Shown here piece by piece: positions 33,312-42,980 of a stretch of 64,000 bases of DNA. Position 1 is the stretch's first letter. The number at the start of each line of letters is the position of its first letter. The DNA is from Halobacillus_B rhizosphaerae. Its GTDB lineage: Bacteria > Bacillota > Bacilli > Bacillales > Halobacillaceae. The DNA lies in NCBI RefSeq assembly GCF_046719735.1, contig NZ_JAUTWQ010000003.1, forward strand, positions 199,855-263,854. Reading direction: 5' to 3'. The position numbers and the translations under genes are program-made. Below the pieces are notes generated by a model. That model had not been told where the DNA came from, ran no database searches, and was given only the letters and a program-made list of their open reading frames with translations.

Positions 33312-33351
33312 AAAAAGAGTCGAAAGTGGTTCTCCGCTTTCGACTCTTTTT
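33312..33351 (+). terminator. Terminator of yhgD-yhgE
   Basis: 15-bp perfect stem AAAAAGAGTCGAAAG / CTTTCGACTCTTTTT, loop 10 nt. Confidence 0.92.
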
Positions 33352-33477
33352 GTGTTCCTCCACAAAAACTGACATTTTTATTTGGATATTTACACATGAT
33401 AATGGGCTGTCTTCATCAAGTACAATGAGTTTACAGTATATTTTTAATTTACTGAAAAATTATGAGGGGGAAATCAC

Positions 33478-35049
33478 TTGAAGAAAAGCTTATTACTGTT
33501 TTTGTTCTGTTCATTTGCTCTTATTTTAGCTGCTTGTACTGATCCTACGGCCTCGGAAGGGAATTCGACTGATACGGAGGACCAAGGAGATACAAATGGG
33601 GAAGCCAAAGCCGGCGGAGAGATAACTCTTACAGATCTCTCTGATGCTCAAAGCTTAGATCCTCATGTCGTAACGGATGCGGCATCTATGAGGTATATTG
33701 AGAATTTATACAACACATTATTCCGTTATAAGAAAGGTACATATGGAGAAGTTGAAGGAGATTTAGTGAAAGATTATCAAGTCTCCGATGATGGTAAGAA
33801 GTATACTTTTACACTACATGATGGGGTGACTTTCCATAATGGAGACCCATTAACGTCAAAAGATGTGAAATATTCGTTTGAAAGAATTAAGAAAAAAGAG
33901 GTACGTTCGGCTCAATTTAGTGCTGTGAAATCGATTGAAACTCCGTCGGATAATAAAGTGGTCATTACATTAAGTGAGCCAGTAGCTCCTTTCTTAACTT
34001 TTTTGGCCAATCCAATGAATGTAATTGTGGATAAGAAAATCGTCGAAGAAAATGATGGGGACTTATCGAATGCCGATGCAGGAAGCGGACCATTTAAACT
34101 AGTTAAGTGGACAAAAGACCAGCAAATGGTTATGGAGAAATTTGATGATTATTTTAAAGAAGGCAAACCCTATTTAGATAAAGTTACGTGGCGTTCGATC
34201 CCCGATGAAACAGCTCGGACAACAGCCATTCGTAATGGTGAAATTGATATATTGCTGCAAGTACAGCCGAAAAATATTCCTGCATTGGAGAAGGCACAGA
34301 ATGTAAACGTGAAATCTGTTACTGGATCTTACTGGGAGTATCTAGGTTTAAATACTGAAAAGGGACCTCTAGCAGATAAGAAAGTAAGACAAGCTATTGC
34401 TTGGGCTGTGGACCGGCAAGCCATTAATAAGGTCGTTAAATTTGGAAAAGCAAATGTATTAAAAAGCGGCCCAATTCCTGAGGGCCACTGGGCACATTTA
34501 GATGAAGATGTGTATCCTGGTCAAGATCTGAAAAAGGCGAAAAACCTTTTAAAAGAAGCAGGCTATGGAGACGGCCTGGATATTACTCTCAAAGTCGGAA
34601 CGGATAAACACCAGGTAGATGCCGCACAAGTGATCAAGCAGCAGCTTGAGAAAGTCGGCATTAATGTAAAAGTATTATCACAAGAAAAAAGTGTTTTCTT
34701 TGAAGCGCTAGGTAAACACGAATTTGAGATGACTGTGGTCGGCTGGGTAGGATTTGTGGATCCTGATGAGTTTTTGTATAACATCTTTCACACAGACGGC
34801 ATGTATAACCAGCAGGGCTACTCTAACCCTGAAGTAGATAAATTACTTGAACAGGGACGTAAAGAGCTGGATAAAGAGAAGCGTAAGGAAATCTATGACA
34901 AAGCCCAGAAAATTATAGCGGAAGATGCTCCAATGGTATTCCTTTATGCCAATCCGCAGACTTCGGCTATCAGAGAACGGGTCGAAGGTTTTGACGTAAA
35001 TCCAACGGTTTCAACCATTTCGCTGGAGAATACAAAAGTAAAACAATAA
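33478..35049 (+). CDS. Peptide-type ABC transporter substrate-binding lipoprotein
   Basis: 523 residues. Signal peptide with lipobox LILAACTD (Cys20), then an acidic linker. SBP family 5 signatures: TLHDGVTFHNGDPLTSKDVK, WRSIPDETARTTAIRNGEID and LADKKVRQAIAWAVDR. Binds di- or oligopeptides or related compounds and hands them to the permeases. A TTG start with GAGGGGG. First gene of the locus; a perfect hairpin without a T-run separates it from the permeases, a common way to keep the binding protein in excess. The neighbours (DUF1028 protein, amidohydrolase) suggest an amide or peptide derivative as ligand. Confidence 0.9.
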   Translation: MKKSLLLFLFCSFALILAACTDPTASEGNSTDTEDQGDTNGEAKAGGEITLTDLSDAQSLDPHVVTDAASMRYIENLYNTLFRYKKGTYGEVEGDLVKDYQVSDDGKKYTFTLHDGVTFHNGDPLTSKDVKYSFERIKKKEVRSAQFSAVKSIETPSDNKVVITLSEPVAPFLTFLANPMNVIVDKKIVEENDGDLSNADAGSGPFKLVKWTKDQQMVMEKFDDYFKEGKPYLDKVTWRSIPDETARTTAIRNGEIDILLQVQPKNIPALEKAQNVNVKSVTGSYWEYLGLNTEKGPLADKKVRQAIAWAVDRQAINKVVKFGKANVLKSGPIPEGHWAHLDEDVYPGQDLKKAKNLLKEAGYGDGLDITLKVGTDKHQVDAAQVIKQQLEKVGINVKVLSQEKSVFFEALGKHEFEMTVVGWVGFVDPDEFLYNIFHTDGMYNQQGYSNPEVDKLLEQGRKELDKEKRKEIYDKAQKIIAEDAPMVFLYANPQTSAIRERVEGFDVNPTVSTISLENTKVKQ

Positions 35050-35061
35050 CTGCTAAAAAAA

Positions 35062-35094
35062 CATAAAACCGGCCAGGTTTCGGCCGGTTTTATG
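35062..35094 (+). repeat. 13-bp perfect hairpin between binding-protein and permease genes
   Basis: CATAAAACCGGCC / GGCCGGTTTTATG with a 7-nt loop. No T-run follows, so it more likely stabilises the upstream mRNA or gives partial termination than fully ends transcription. Confidence 0.75.
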
Positions 35095-35131
35095 CTAAGT
35101 GTTCTCATAAATGATCTGGAGGTGAGCTAAG

Positions 35132-36073
35132 TTGATCAATTATATAGGAAAAAGATTATTGATTTCCATTCCTGTTCTCTTTGGTATATCGATCATTGCC
35201 TTTTTTATTGTAAGACTTGTTCCTGGAGATACGGTGACTGCTATGCTCGGAACGAATTATAATCAGGAACAAGCGGAAGTCCTTAGAGCAAATTTAGGAC
35301 TCGATCAGCCGATTATTACCCAGTATTTTATTTGGCTGGGTAACTTGTTTCATGGGGATTTTGGTTATTCTCATTTTACAAGTACTCCAGTATTAAAAGC
35401 TATACTGGTTCGACTGCCCATTACCTTTGAATTAACCTTTCTCAGTGTGCTCATTGCTGTCGTACTCGCTATACCTTTGGGGACAATTGCTGCCCTAAAA
35501 CGTAACAGCGGTTTTGATTATGGATCAAGTCTCTTTGGTATGCTGGGGATTTCTATACCGAATTTTTGGCTGGGTACACTGATGATTTTATTTCTTTCCC
35601 TTTATGCTGGGATTTTCCCTTCAGGGGGATTTGTTGGCTTGAAAACAAGTATTCTTGGTAACCTTCAGTCCATGCTTTTACCCGCCATTGCTCTTGGCAC
35701 AGCGGTCGGAGCTGTGGCTATGAGAATGACGAGGTCCTCCATGCTCGAGGTTACCAGCCAGGAATATATAAAAATGGCTCGGGCAAAGGGAGTCTCGAAC
35801 CAGCGTCTTATTTGGAGACACGCGATTAAGAATGCATTAATTCCAGTAGTTACGGTGCTAGGTATACAAACGGGCTATTTGTTAGGCGGCTCGGTAGTAG
35901 TGGAGCAGATATTCGGACTTCCTGGAGTCGGACAGCTTGCATTACAGGCCATTACTAATCGGGATTATGCACTCTTACAAGGTACGATTCTCTTTATAGC
36001 GAGTGCTTTTGTGTTAGTGAATTTAATTGTCGACGTGATTTATGGATTTTTGAACCCGCAAATACGTTATTAA
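35132..36073 (+). CDS. ABC transporter permease, DppB/OppB type
   Basis: 313 residues, about six TM helices. The N-terminal R-L-L-x-x-I-P and FIVRLVPGDTVTAMLGTN pattern is typical of DppB-type permeases. The cytoplasmic EAA loop is visible: EYIKMARAKGVSNQRLIWRH, the site of ATPase contact. A TTG start after GGAGGTG. Works with the DppC-type partner 18 nt downstream. Confidence 0.93.
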   Translation: MINYIGKRLLISIPVLFGISIIAFFIVRLVPGDTVTAMLGTNYNQEQAEVLRANLGLDQPIITQYFIWLGNLFHGDFGYSHFTSTPVLKAILVRLPITFELTFLSVLIAVVLAIPLGTIAALKRNSGFDYGSSLFGMLGISIPNFWLGTLMILFLSLYAGIFPSGGFVGLKTSILGNLQSMLLPAIALGTAVGAVAMRMTRSSMLEVTSQEYIKMARAKGVSNQRLIWRHAIKNALIPVVTVLGIQTGYLLGGSVVVEQIFGLPGVGQLALQAITNRDYALLQGTILFIASAFVLVNLIVDVIYGFLNPQIRY

Positions 36074-36091
36074 GAAAGGGGTGGAAAAGAT

Positions 36092-36931
36092 ATGGGAGAT
36101 GTTTGGTTTCAATTTAGAAAAAATAAAATTGCGCTTGTTGGTTTTTTTATAACACTTTCTTACATCATTATGGCCATAGGAGCCCCCGTCATTGCACCAT
36201 TTGATCCGTATCAAATGAGCCCCGACATTATGCTGTCCGGACCAAGTATGGAGCATTGGCTGGGTACGGACCAATTTGGGAGGGACATCCTTAGCAGAAT
36301 TATCTATGGGACAAGAATTTCTCTGCAAGTTGGGATCATATCCGTAGGGATTTCACTTGTGCTCGGTACGGCTATCGGGGTAGTAGCCGCTTATTATGGT
36401 AAATGGGTGGATGGTTTGCTTTCCCGGTTTACCGACGTAATGTTTGCCTTTCCTGACATCTTGTTAGCTTTAGTCATTATGGCGATCCTTGGACCTAGCC
36501 TGACAAACTTAATGATTGCAATTGGGATTGTCTATATTCCTATATTTGCACGCATTGCAAGAAGTGCGGTGCTTTCTATTAAGAATTCCCTTTACATTGA
36601 AGCGGCAAAATCTATGGGAGTAAGCAATTTGAAAATTATGTGGAAGCATATTATTCCAAATAGTATGGCTCCGATCATTGTTCAAGTGACTTTATCCTTT
36701 GCTTTTGCCATATTAGCTGAAGCGGCGCTTAGTTTTCTAGGCCTAGGGGTTTCACCTGATACACCTTCATGGGGCATTATGCTAAGCGAAGGGAAGGATT
36801 GGATGGAGTCTGCCTGGTGGATAGCGGTATTCCCGGGAGTCGCCATAACTTTAGCCGTCTTTAGTTTTAACGTTATGGGGGATGGATTGAGGGACGCCCT
36901 TGATCCACGATTGAAAAATGAGTCTGCTTAA
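36092..36931 (+). CDS. ABC transporter permease, DppC/OppC type
   Basis: 279 residues with about six TM helices. N-terminal cytoplasmic tail FRKNKIALVGFFI, WLGTDQFGRDILSRIIYGTR (the characteristic N-terminal motif of this permease class), and an EAA loop YIEAAKSMGVSNLKIMWKHI. Second channel subunit. The gap to the ATPase gene is 23 nt. Confidence 0.93.
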   Translation: MGDVWFQFRKNKIALVGFFITLSYIIMAIGAPVIAPFDPYQMSPDIMLSGPSMEHWLGTDQFGRDILSRIIYGTRISLQVGIISVGISLVLGTAIGVVAAYYGKWVDGLLSRFTDVMFAFPDILLALVIMAILGPSLTNLMIAIGIVYIPIFARIARSAVLSIKNSLYIEAAKSMGVSNLKIMWKHIIPNSMAPIIVQVTLSFAFAILAEAALSFLGLGVSPDTPSWGIMLSEGKDWMESAWWIAVFPGVAITLAVFSFNVMGDGLRDALDPRLKNESA

Positions 36932-36954
36932 TCTGAACAACAAGGAGGGATTGG

Positions 36955-37986
36955 ATGTCTGAATATCTAATGGAAGTGAAAAATCTGGCTACTCATTTTC
37001 GAACTCAAAAGGGGGTAGTGAAAGCTGTAGACGGAGTTGACTTCAAAGTGAAAAAGAGGGAGATTCTTGCCATTGTTGGTGAGTCCGGCTGTGGAAAAAG
37101 TGTGACGTCTCAATCGATTATGAGATTGATTGGCAATAAGAAAAATGAGGAGATTTCCGGTGAAGTTCTCTATCATGGTGAAAATCTTTTAAATAAATCT
37201 CCGCATGCGATGCGGAATATCCGTGGAAAAGATATATCTATGGTCTTTCAAGATCCAATGACCTCCCTTAATCCAGCCTATAACGTGGGGACTCAAATTG
37301 CAGAGATGCCTGCTATCCATGAAAAAGCAGATAAAAAAACCGCCTGGAGACGGGCAGTGGAGATGTTAACGAAAGTTGGCATTCCTTCTCCAAAAGACCG
37401 TGCAAATCAGTATCCTCACCAATTTAGCGGAGGGATGAGACAGCGTGGAGTCATTGCAATGTCCCTAGCTTGCGACCCCGACTTAATTATTGCGGATGAG
37501 CCTACGACTGCTCTCGATGTGACCATTCAAGCTCAAGTACTTAACTTATTTAGAAAGCTTAGAGATGAGACAGAGGCAGCTATTGTCTTGATTACGCATG
37601 ATTTAGGGGTCGTGGCGGAACTATGCGATAAGGTTGCTGTGATGTATGCAGGGAAGATTGTTGAGCAAGGGACCGTAGAAGATATCTTCGACCGCCCCAA
37701 ACATCCCTATACGATTGGACTGCTTAATTCCGTCCCTGTTCCTGGAAATCGAGAGCGATTACAGCCGATTGAAGGTCAGCCGCCTAACTTGCATGAATTA
37801 CCAGAAGGATGCCGATTCGCAGAGCGCTGCCCATTCGTAATGGATCAATGTTTAAAGCAGCAGCCAGAGCTTGAACCTACTGATTTTGAGGATCACACGG
37901 CAGCCTGCTGGATTGAAGATAAGGGGGGATTATATGAGCGATACAAAGGAACTCGTTCGAGTAGAAGGTCTGAAAAAGTACTTTAA
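36955..37986 (+). CDS. ABC transporter ATP-binding protein, DppD/OppD type
   Basis: 343 residues. Walker A GESGCGKS, Q-loop VFQDPMTSLNP, signature FSGGMRQR, Walker B DLIIADEPTTALD and H-loop ITHDLGVV. The C-terminal oligopeptide-transport extension has the Cys-rich GCRFAERCPFVMDQC. It overlaps the partner ATPase start by 53 nt in another frame. Confidence 0.95.
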   Translation: MSEYLMEVKNLATHFRTQKGVVKAVDGVDFKVKKREILAIVGESGCGKSVTSQSIMRLIGNKKNEEISGEVLYHGENLLNKSPHAMRNIRGKDISMVFQDPMTSLNPAYNVGTQIAEMPAIHEKADKKTAWRRAVEMLTKVGIPSPKDRANQYPHQFSGGMRQRGVIAMSLACDPDLIIADEPTTALDVTIQAQVLNLFRKLRDETEAAIVLITHDLGVVAELCDKVAVMYAGKIVEQGTVEDIFDRPKHPYTIGLLNSVPVPGNRERLQPIEGQPPNLHELPEGCRFAERCPFVMDQCLKQQPELEPTDFEDHTAACWIEDKGGLYERYKGTRSSRRSEKVL

Positions 37987-38899
37987 CTTATCCAATGGAG
38001 TTTTTTCAAAGAAATCGGTTGTTAAAGCTGTAGATGATTTAAGCTTCTCTGTGCAAAAAGGAGAGACCCTTGGAATCGTAGGAGAATCAGGGTGCGGGAA
38101 ATCGACTACAGGAAGGTTATTACTTCGGTTACTTGAAGCAACTGAAGGCGAGATATACTTTGAAGGTAAGAATATTACAACGATGAATAAAAAAGAGCTG
38201 AAAAAGAATCGCCGGCATTTTCAAATGATTTTTCAGGACCCTTTTGCTTCTTTAAATCCGAGAATGAAGGTAGAAGAAATTATAGAAGAACCTATGAAAA
38301 CAGTCGGAATAGAGAAATCTAAACGGAAGCAGCGCATGCTGAAGCTCCTCAATGATGTAGGGATTCCGGAAAGTTATCGTGATCGCTATCCCCATGAATT
38401 CTCTGGAGGCCAAAGGCAGCGTATAGGAATAGCGAGGGCACTTGCCTTGGAGCCTAAATTTATAGTAGCGGATGAACCTGTTGCTGCATTAGACGTCTCC
38501 ATTCAAGCGCAGATCATTAATCTTCTAGTGGACCTTCAAAAAGAATATCAATTTACGTATCTGTTTATCGCCCATGATTTAAGTGTGGTCCAGTATATCA
38601 GTGACCGGGTTGGCGTTATGTATTTGGGGCAGATGATGGAGCTTTCGGAAAGTGATGAACTATATGAGAATCCATTGCACCCTTATACACAAGCGCTTTT
38701 ATCTGCCATTCCTATACCAGATCTACACACGAAAAGAGAACAAATTCAGCTTGAAGGTGAGATTCCAAGTCCGGTTAATCCTCCATCCGGGTGCAGGTTC
38801 CATACCCGCTGCCCAATTGCTACAGAGCGTTGCAAAGTGGAAGTGCCAGAGTTTAGAGAAATTAAAAAAGGCCATTATGCGGCTTGTCATGAGGTGTAG
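37934..38899 (+). CDS. ABC transporter ATP-binding protein, DppF/OppF type
   Basis: 321 residues from the ATG at 37934, which follows AAGGGGGG; a longer in-frame start inside the previous gene is rejected. Walker A GESGCGKST, Q-loop IFQDPFASLNP, signature FSGGQRQR, Walker B FIVADEPVAALD, H-loop IAHDLSVV and the C-terminal GCRFHTRCP. Second ATPase subunit. Ends 5 nt before the DUF1028 gene, so the locus is an operon. Confidence 0.95.
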   Translation: MSDTKELVRVEGLKKYFNLSNGVFSKKSVVKAVDDLSFSVQKGETLGIVGESGCGKSTTGRLLLRLLEATEGEIYFEGKNITTMNKKELKKNRRHFQMIFQDPFASLNPRMKVEEIIEEPMKTVGIEKSKRKQRMLKLLNDVGIPESYRDRYPHEFSGGQRQRIGIARALALEPKFIVADEPVAALDVSIQAQIINLLVDLQKEYQFTYLFIAHDLSVVQYISDRVGVMYLGQMMELSESDELYENPLHPYTQALLSAIPIPDLHTKREQIQLEGEIPSPVNPPSGCRFHTRCPIATERCKVEVPEFREIKKGHYAACHEV

Positions 38900-38904
38900 A
38901 ACCA

Positions 38905-39570
38905 ATGAAATTAAACACATATTCTATTATAGCGAGATGTCCAATCACAGGTCACTTCGGCTCTGCTGTTGCTACCTGTTTCCCAGGGGTAGGAGCACAC
39001 TCTCCGCATATAGAAGCCAACGTTGGGGCAGTAGTTACTCAAGGGTGGGTAAATCCAGCTTTAGGTCAAGCCGGACTGGATAGTTTAAAAGAGGGGAGAA
39101 CGGCAAATGAAACCTTAAACTATGTGCTGTTGAATGATCCTGGGAAAGAACTTCGCCAAGTGGCTATTGTTGATCAATACGGAAACTGCAGTGCTTATAC
39201 AGGGGTGGAAAATGACGATTACAAGGGTCATATTTTAGGTGATCAGTGGTCGGTTCAGGGTAATTTACTGACTGGTCCTGAGGTGTTAGAGGAAATGGCT
39301 AGCACGTTTGAAAAGACAGAGGGTCCATTAGCTAATCGATTGCTGGAAACATTAACAGCAGCAGATCGAGTCGGTGGAGATGTGAGAGGCAAGCAGTCTG
39401 CCGTCGTTAAAGTAGCTGCTGTTGACCACTTCCCATTTGTGGATTTCCGCGTTGATGATCATCCTGAACCAGTGAAGGAACTTAACAGAATCTATCAAAA
39501 GAATAAATCTGTTTTAATTGATAGATATTACGAATGGATTGATGCGGTGAAACAAGGGTCTCCCCTCTAA
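38905..39570 (+). CDS. DUF1028 protein (predicted Ntn-hydrolase-like)
   Basis: 221 residues. STYSIIARCP-like start (NTYSIIARCPITGHFGSAVA), AVVTQGWVNPALGQAGLDSL, then QGNLLTGPEVLEEMASTFE and GGDVRGKQSAVVKV are the conserved blocks of DUF1028. The family has an Ntn-hydrolase-like fold and is predicted to cleave a peptide or amide; members often sit with peptide transporters and amidohydrolases. Whether it self-processes is not visible. Directly after the ATPase gene (5 nt). Confidence 0.85.
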   Translation: MKLNTYSIIARCPITGHFGSAVATCFPGVGAHSPHIEANVGAVVTQGWVNPALGQAGLDSLKEGRTANETLNYVLLNDPGKELRQVAIVDQYGNCSAYTGVENDDYKGHILGDQWSVQGNLLTGPEVLEEMASTFEKTEGPLANRLLETLTAADRVGGDVRGKQSAVVKVAAVDHFPFVDFRVDDHPEPVKELNRIYQKNKSVLIDRYYEWIDAVKQGSPL

Positions 39571-39620
39571 CAATTTGCAATTGGTTCTTCTAGGTTTATA
39601 TTAGGTTCAGAGGTGGTTGT

Positions 39621-41759
39621 ATGAAAGAGACGATTTTAAATAAACTGAGAGAGAGATATAAACAGACCCATATTATTATAGAAGACAGAGTGAAGGATTC
39701 TTTAGTGGCCGCTTATCCTGATTATAATCCAGATACCATTCATTCTTGGACCGAACGGAGCAAGGAACTCGAAAATGGTCCTGTCCAGCTCAATGGCAAT
39801 TGCCGTGCTTACGTTTATAAGGAGTTTATTATCTATTTAGTTGGTCAAGAAAAGTACGCCATGCATGAAGCCTATCAATATTTCGCTGACCAGAAAGAAT
39901 GGATTCAATTGTTTATGAAATATTCGCAGAGTGAGTCTCGGACCAGATCCTTAGATTTACTTATGAATGTGGCACAAACTATTGCTTCTCAAATGCATGA
40001 AGAAGATATTCTGGAGATTATTATTGATACTGTCGTACAAGCCATTCAGGAAGCAGACACGGGCTTTCTGTTTCTATATGACGAGAAGATTGATAAGCTC
40101 CTAGTGGAATCTGCGGTCGGATTCAGAGAACAAAGCTACCGTAAGACAAGGTTAAAGGTGGGTGAGGGAGTCAGCGGTAGAGTGTTTCAAGATGGGATGC
40201 CTAGAATGATTCACGAAGCAGACGAAATTGCAGCGGCCATGAAGAACATGTCTAAAGAAAACTATAAGCATTACATAAATTCTACGATTTACAAGAAATA
40301 CCCTAACAGCATGATTTCTGTTCCTTTAAAAATAAACTACGGAACGATTGGTGTATTGACCATTGACAGTTTTAAAAAGGGAGCCCGGTTTACTCAGGAG
40401 GACTTAGAGCTGTTAGCCGCCTTATCCGATCATGTAGCGGTTGTTATTACTCATGCAAAACTGTATAAACAGGAGAAGCAGCAAAGAGAGGAACTACAGC
40501 GTACCCATTTAGCTTTACGTAAAGAGCACGAAACGATGCAGCGAACGACGGACTTCCACCATCGCCTCACGAATATAGCAGCACGTGGAGGAGGAGCAAT
40601 GGAAATTGTGGATACGCTAAAACAGATGGTTCGTGCTCCGTTTGCCATTTATGATCCTTTGTTAAAGCCATTTTATATCGATCCGGAAGCGGCAGATAAG
40701 CAGCTCCCAGAAAAGTTCCTTCAGCATGAACGTGTGAAAAAAGTAATGAGAACAAATAAGTGGCAGCAAATAGCGCTGAATCAGGGTGAGATCCTTGTGG
40801 TCATTCCGATAGTAGGAGCAGAAACAAATTTAGGATTTTTATGCTGCTGGACGAAAACGTCGAATGCATTAGAATCTGACATTGTTTTATTTGAATACGG
40901 ATCGACCGTTCTTGCGTTAGAGTGGACAAAGCAGGAAGCCATTAAGGAAGCAAGGGATCGGATCAAAGGGGAGTTTCTCGAAGAAGTGCTGTCGGGTAAA
41001 TACAATCCTTCTATTGAAAACCAAGCCCAGAACTTAGGTCTTAAAACCAATGACTTTTATGCTGTCATTCTTTGTAAAATTGATCAAGAACATCCTGCCA
41101 TTCGCCAGATGCCGGAAAACATACGAATGCACAAAGAGGAATGGAGAAAAAGACTGGAATTTATACTTAACCAAGAAAGCATTCAAGGTATTGTCCTCTT
41201 AAATCCTACGTATGTGTTTGCATTAATGAGTTTTCCGGAAGAAGAGGATAAGCATAGCGCAAGAAATAAAGTTAAGCAGATTGCTGCAAAAATGGAGTCT
41301 GGCCAAGCACCTGTTCGAATTGGAATTGGGCGGGTTCACAAGAACTTAGTCCACTTAAATAAATCTTATGAAGATGCAGAAAAGTGCCTGCAAATTCTCG
41401 AAAGTCATCCTGAAAAACAAATCATGAGTTTTGTAGAAGTTGGGATTTATCGTTTTTTCCTACAGCATAGCACCGAGGAATTGGAACTTTATTTAACTGA
41501 CGTCTTGGGGCCGCTTCAAAGGTATGATCGCCAGAAAAACAGAAATTTTATGAAGACACTGTTATATTACGTTAAATATGATAAAGAACTAAACAGGGTA
41601 ACCAAAGAATTAAGTATCCATCCTAATACCCTCTACTATCGAATGAAAAGAATTCAAGATATCCTTGATGTGAATTTCGAGCACCCCGAAGAATGGTTTA
41701 ATATACAATTGGCATGCCAAGTATATGATTACTTAAGTAAATTGAATAAGGAGGATTAA
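39621..41759 (+). CDS. GAF-PucR family transcriptional regulator
   Basis: 712 residues. GAF domain at about 115-275 (ADTGFLFLYDEKIDKLLVES ... ISVPLKINYGTIGVLTIDS), a coiled linker, a second ligand-like region, the PucR central domain, and a C-terminal PucR-type HTH (KELNRVTKELSIHPNTLYYR then MKRIQDIL). It presumably senses the imported compound or a metabolite and controls the locus. It is 51 nt after DUF1028 and 3 nt before the amidohydrolase, within the same operon, so autoregulation is likely. Confidence 0.85.
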   Translation: MKETILNKLRERYKQTHIIIEDRVKDSLVAAYPDYNPDTIHSWTERSKELENGPVQLNGNCRAYVYKEFIIYLVGQEKYAMHEAYQYFADQKEWIQLFMKYSQSESRTRSLDLLMNVAQTIASQMHEEDILEIIIDTVVQAIQEADTGFLFLYDEKIDKLLVESAVGFREQSYRKTRLKVGEGVSGRVFQDGMPRMIHEADEIAAAMKNMSKENYKHYINSTIYKKYPNSMISVPLKINYGTIGVLTIDSFKKGARFTQEDLELLAALSDHVAVVITHAKLYKQEKQQREELQRTHLALRKEHETMQRTTDFHHRLTNIAARGGGAMEIVDTLKQMVRAPFAIYDPLLKPFYIDPEAADKQLPEKFLQHERVKKVMRTNKWQQIALNQGEILVVIPIVGAETNLGFLCCWTKTSNALESDIVLFEYGSTVLALEWTKQEAIKEARDRIKGEFLEEVLSGKYNPSIENQAQNLGLKTNDFYAVILCKIDQEHPAIRQMPENIRMHKEEWRKRLEFILNQESIQGIVLLNPTYVFALMSFPEEEDKHSARNKVKQIAAKMESGQAPVRIGIGRVHKNLVHLNKSYEDAEKCLQILESHPEKQIMSFVEVGIYRFFLQHSTEELELYLTDVLGPLQRYDRQKNRNFMKTLLYYVKYDKELNRVTKELSIHPNTLYYRMKRIQDILDVNFEHPEEWFNIQLACQVYDYLSKLNKED

Positions 41760-41762
41760 TCG

Positions 41763-42899
41763 ATGAGAGCTTTTACAAATGTCTATTTAAAACCGATCAC
41801 TTCTCCGGATATACCAAATGGGATCGTGTGTTTGGAAGGTGGAAAGATACGTTCCTTCGGCTCCATGGAGAAAGCTGATTTATCAAAATGTGAATCTATT
41901 ATTGATGGAACAGGGATGCTGCTTACTCCCGGGCTTATTGACGCTCATACACACCTTGGGGTAGATGAAGAGGGGATCGGCTGGGAAGGAGCTGATTTTA
42001 ATGAAACATCGGATCCAATAACCCCGCACGTTAGAGCGATTGATGGAATTAATCCGTTCGATCAAGGATTTCATGATGCTGCCCAATCTGGTATTACCAC
42101 TGCGCAAATCCTTCCTGGCAGTGCCAATGTCATAGGCGGATTAACGGCAGTACTTAAAATCAAACCTAACCACATTGTAGAAGAAATGGTACTAAGAGAG
42201 ACCGCAGGATTAAAGGTGGCTTTTGGGGAAAATCCAAAAAAATACCACGGGAATGAAGGAAGGGCCCCAAAAACGAGAATGGGGATTGCGGCACTGATAC
42301 GTGAACAATTCTTTAAGGCTAAACATGGCCCGGACCTCCCGGAGGATCTAAAACTACAAACGCTCAAGCGGGTATTAAATAAGGAAATTCCGATTCGTGT
42401 TCATGCTCATCGAGCTGATGATATTCTGACGGCGCTCCGTATTGCCAAAGAATTCGATATAGAAATTAATATCGAGCATGTGACGGAGGGACATTTAATT
42501 GCTCGGCATCTTGCTGATAGTTCGGTAGGTTTTTCAGTAGGTCCAACGTTATCAAGCCGAAGTAAAGTTGAGTTAAACCATCTTTCTTGGCATACATACT
42601 CTACACTTCACGACTACGGAATAAAGTTTGCCATGATTACAGACCATCCGGTTTTGCATATTACTCAATTAACAACGGCAGCTCAGCAGGCAGTAAAACA
42701 TAACCTGGAAGAGTCGGCTGCCTGGAGGAGCCTGACGATTCATCCGGCTGAAATTCTTGGGATCTCCCGCCAAACGGGCAGCATAGAAATAGGGAAGGAC
42801 GCAGATTTAACATTATGGAGTGAAAATCCTATTACGAGTCATGGCCAAGCCGTTTTAACGATGGTTGAAGGTGAGATTACTTTTAACAATCTTAAATAA
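41763..42899 (+). CDS. Amidohydrolase, imidazolonepropionase-like
   Basis: 378 residues. Metal site LIDAHTHLG (H-x-H), carboxylated-Lys or Glu region, RVHAHRADD (H), INIEHVTEGH (H) and AMITDHPVLH (Asp). The C-terminal composite beta domain has IEIGKDADLTLWSENP. Relatives hydrolyse cyclic amides or dipeptide-like prolidase substrates. Its place at the end of the peptide-ABC operon suggests it acts on the imported compound after uptake. GGAGG precedes the start; it ends at a terminator. Confidence 0.85.
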   Translation: MRAFTNVYLKPITSPDIPNGIVCLEGGKIRSFGSMEKADLSKCESIIDGTGMLLTPGLIDAHTHLGVDEEGIGWEGADFNETSDPITPHVRAIDGINPFDQGFHDAAQSGITTAQILPGSANVIGGLTAVLKIKPNHIVEEMVLRETAGLKVAFGENPKKYHGNEGRAPKTRMGIAALIREQFFKAKHGPDLPEDLKLQTLKRVLNKEIPIRVHAHRADDILTALRIAKEFDIEINIEHVTEGHLIARHLADSSVGFSVGPTLSSRSKVELNHLSWHTYSTLHDYGIKFAMITDHPVLHITQLTTAAQQAVKHNLEESAAWRSLTIHPAEILGISRQTGSIEIGKDADLTLWSENPITSHGQAVLTMVEGEITFNNLK

Positions 42900-42910
42900 A
42901 TTCAATTTTT

Positions 42911-42943
42911 AGCAGAAAGTGCGTTCGCATTTTCTGCTTTTTT
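42911..42943 (+). terminator. Terminator of the ABC/DUF1028/amidohydrolase operon
   Basis: AGCAGAAA / TTTCTGCT stem with a GTGCGTTCGCAT inner hairpin, then six T. Confidence 0.9.
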
Positions 42944-42980
42944 GATATAATAAAAGAAAAAAATGGAAGTAGGGGTTTGG

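Noticed and set aside
38652..39083. 143-codon frame across the DppF/DUF1028 border
   Set aside because: Overlaps two well-supported genes in another frame and has no family pattern.
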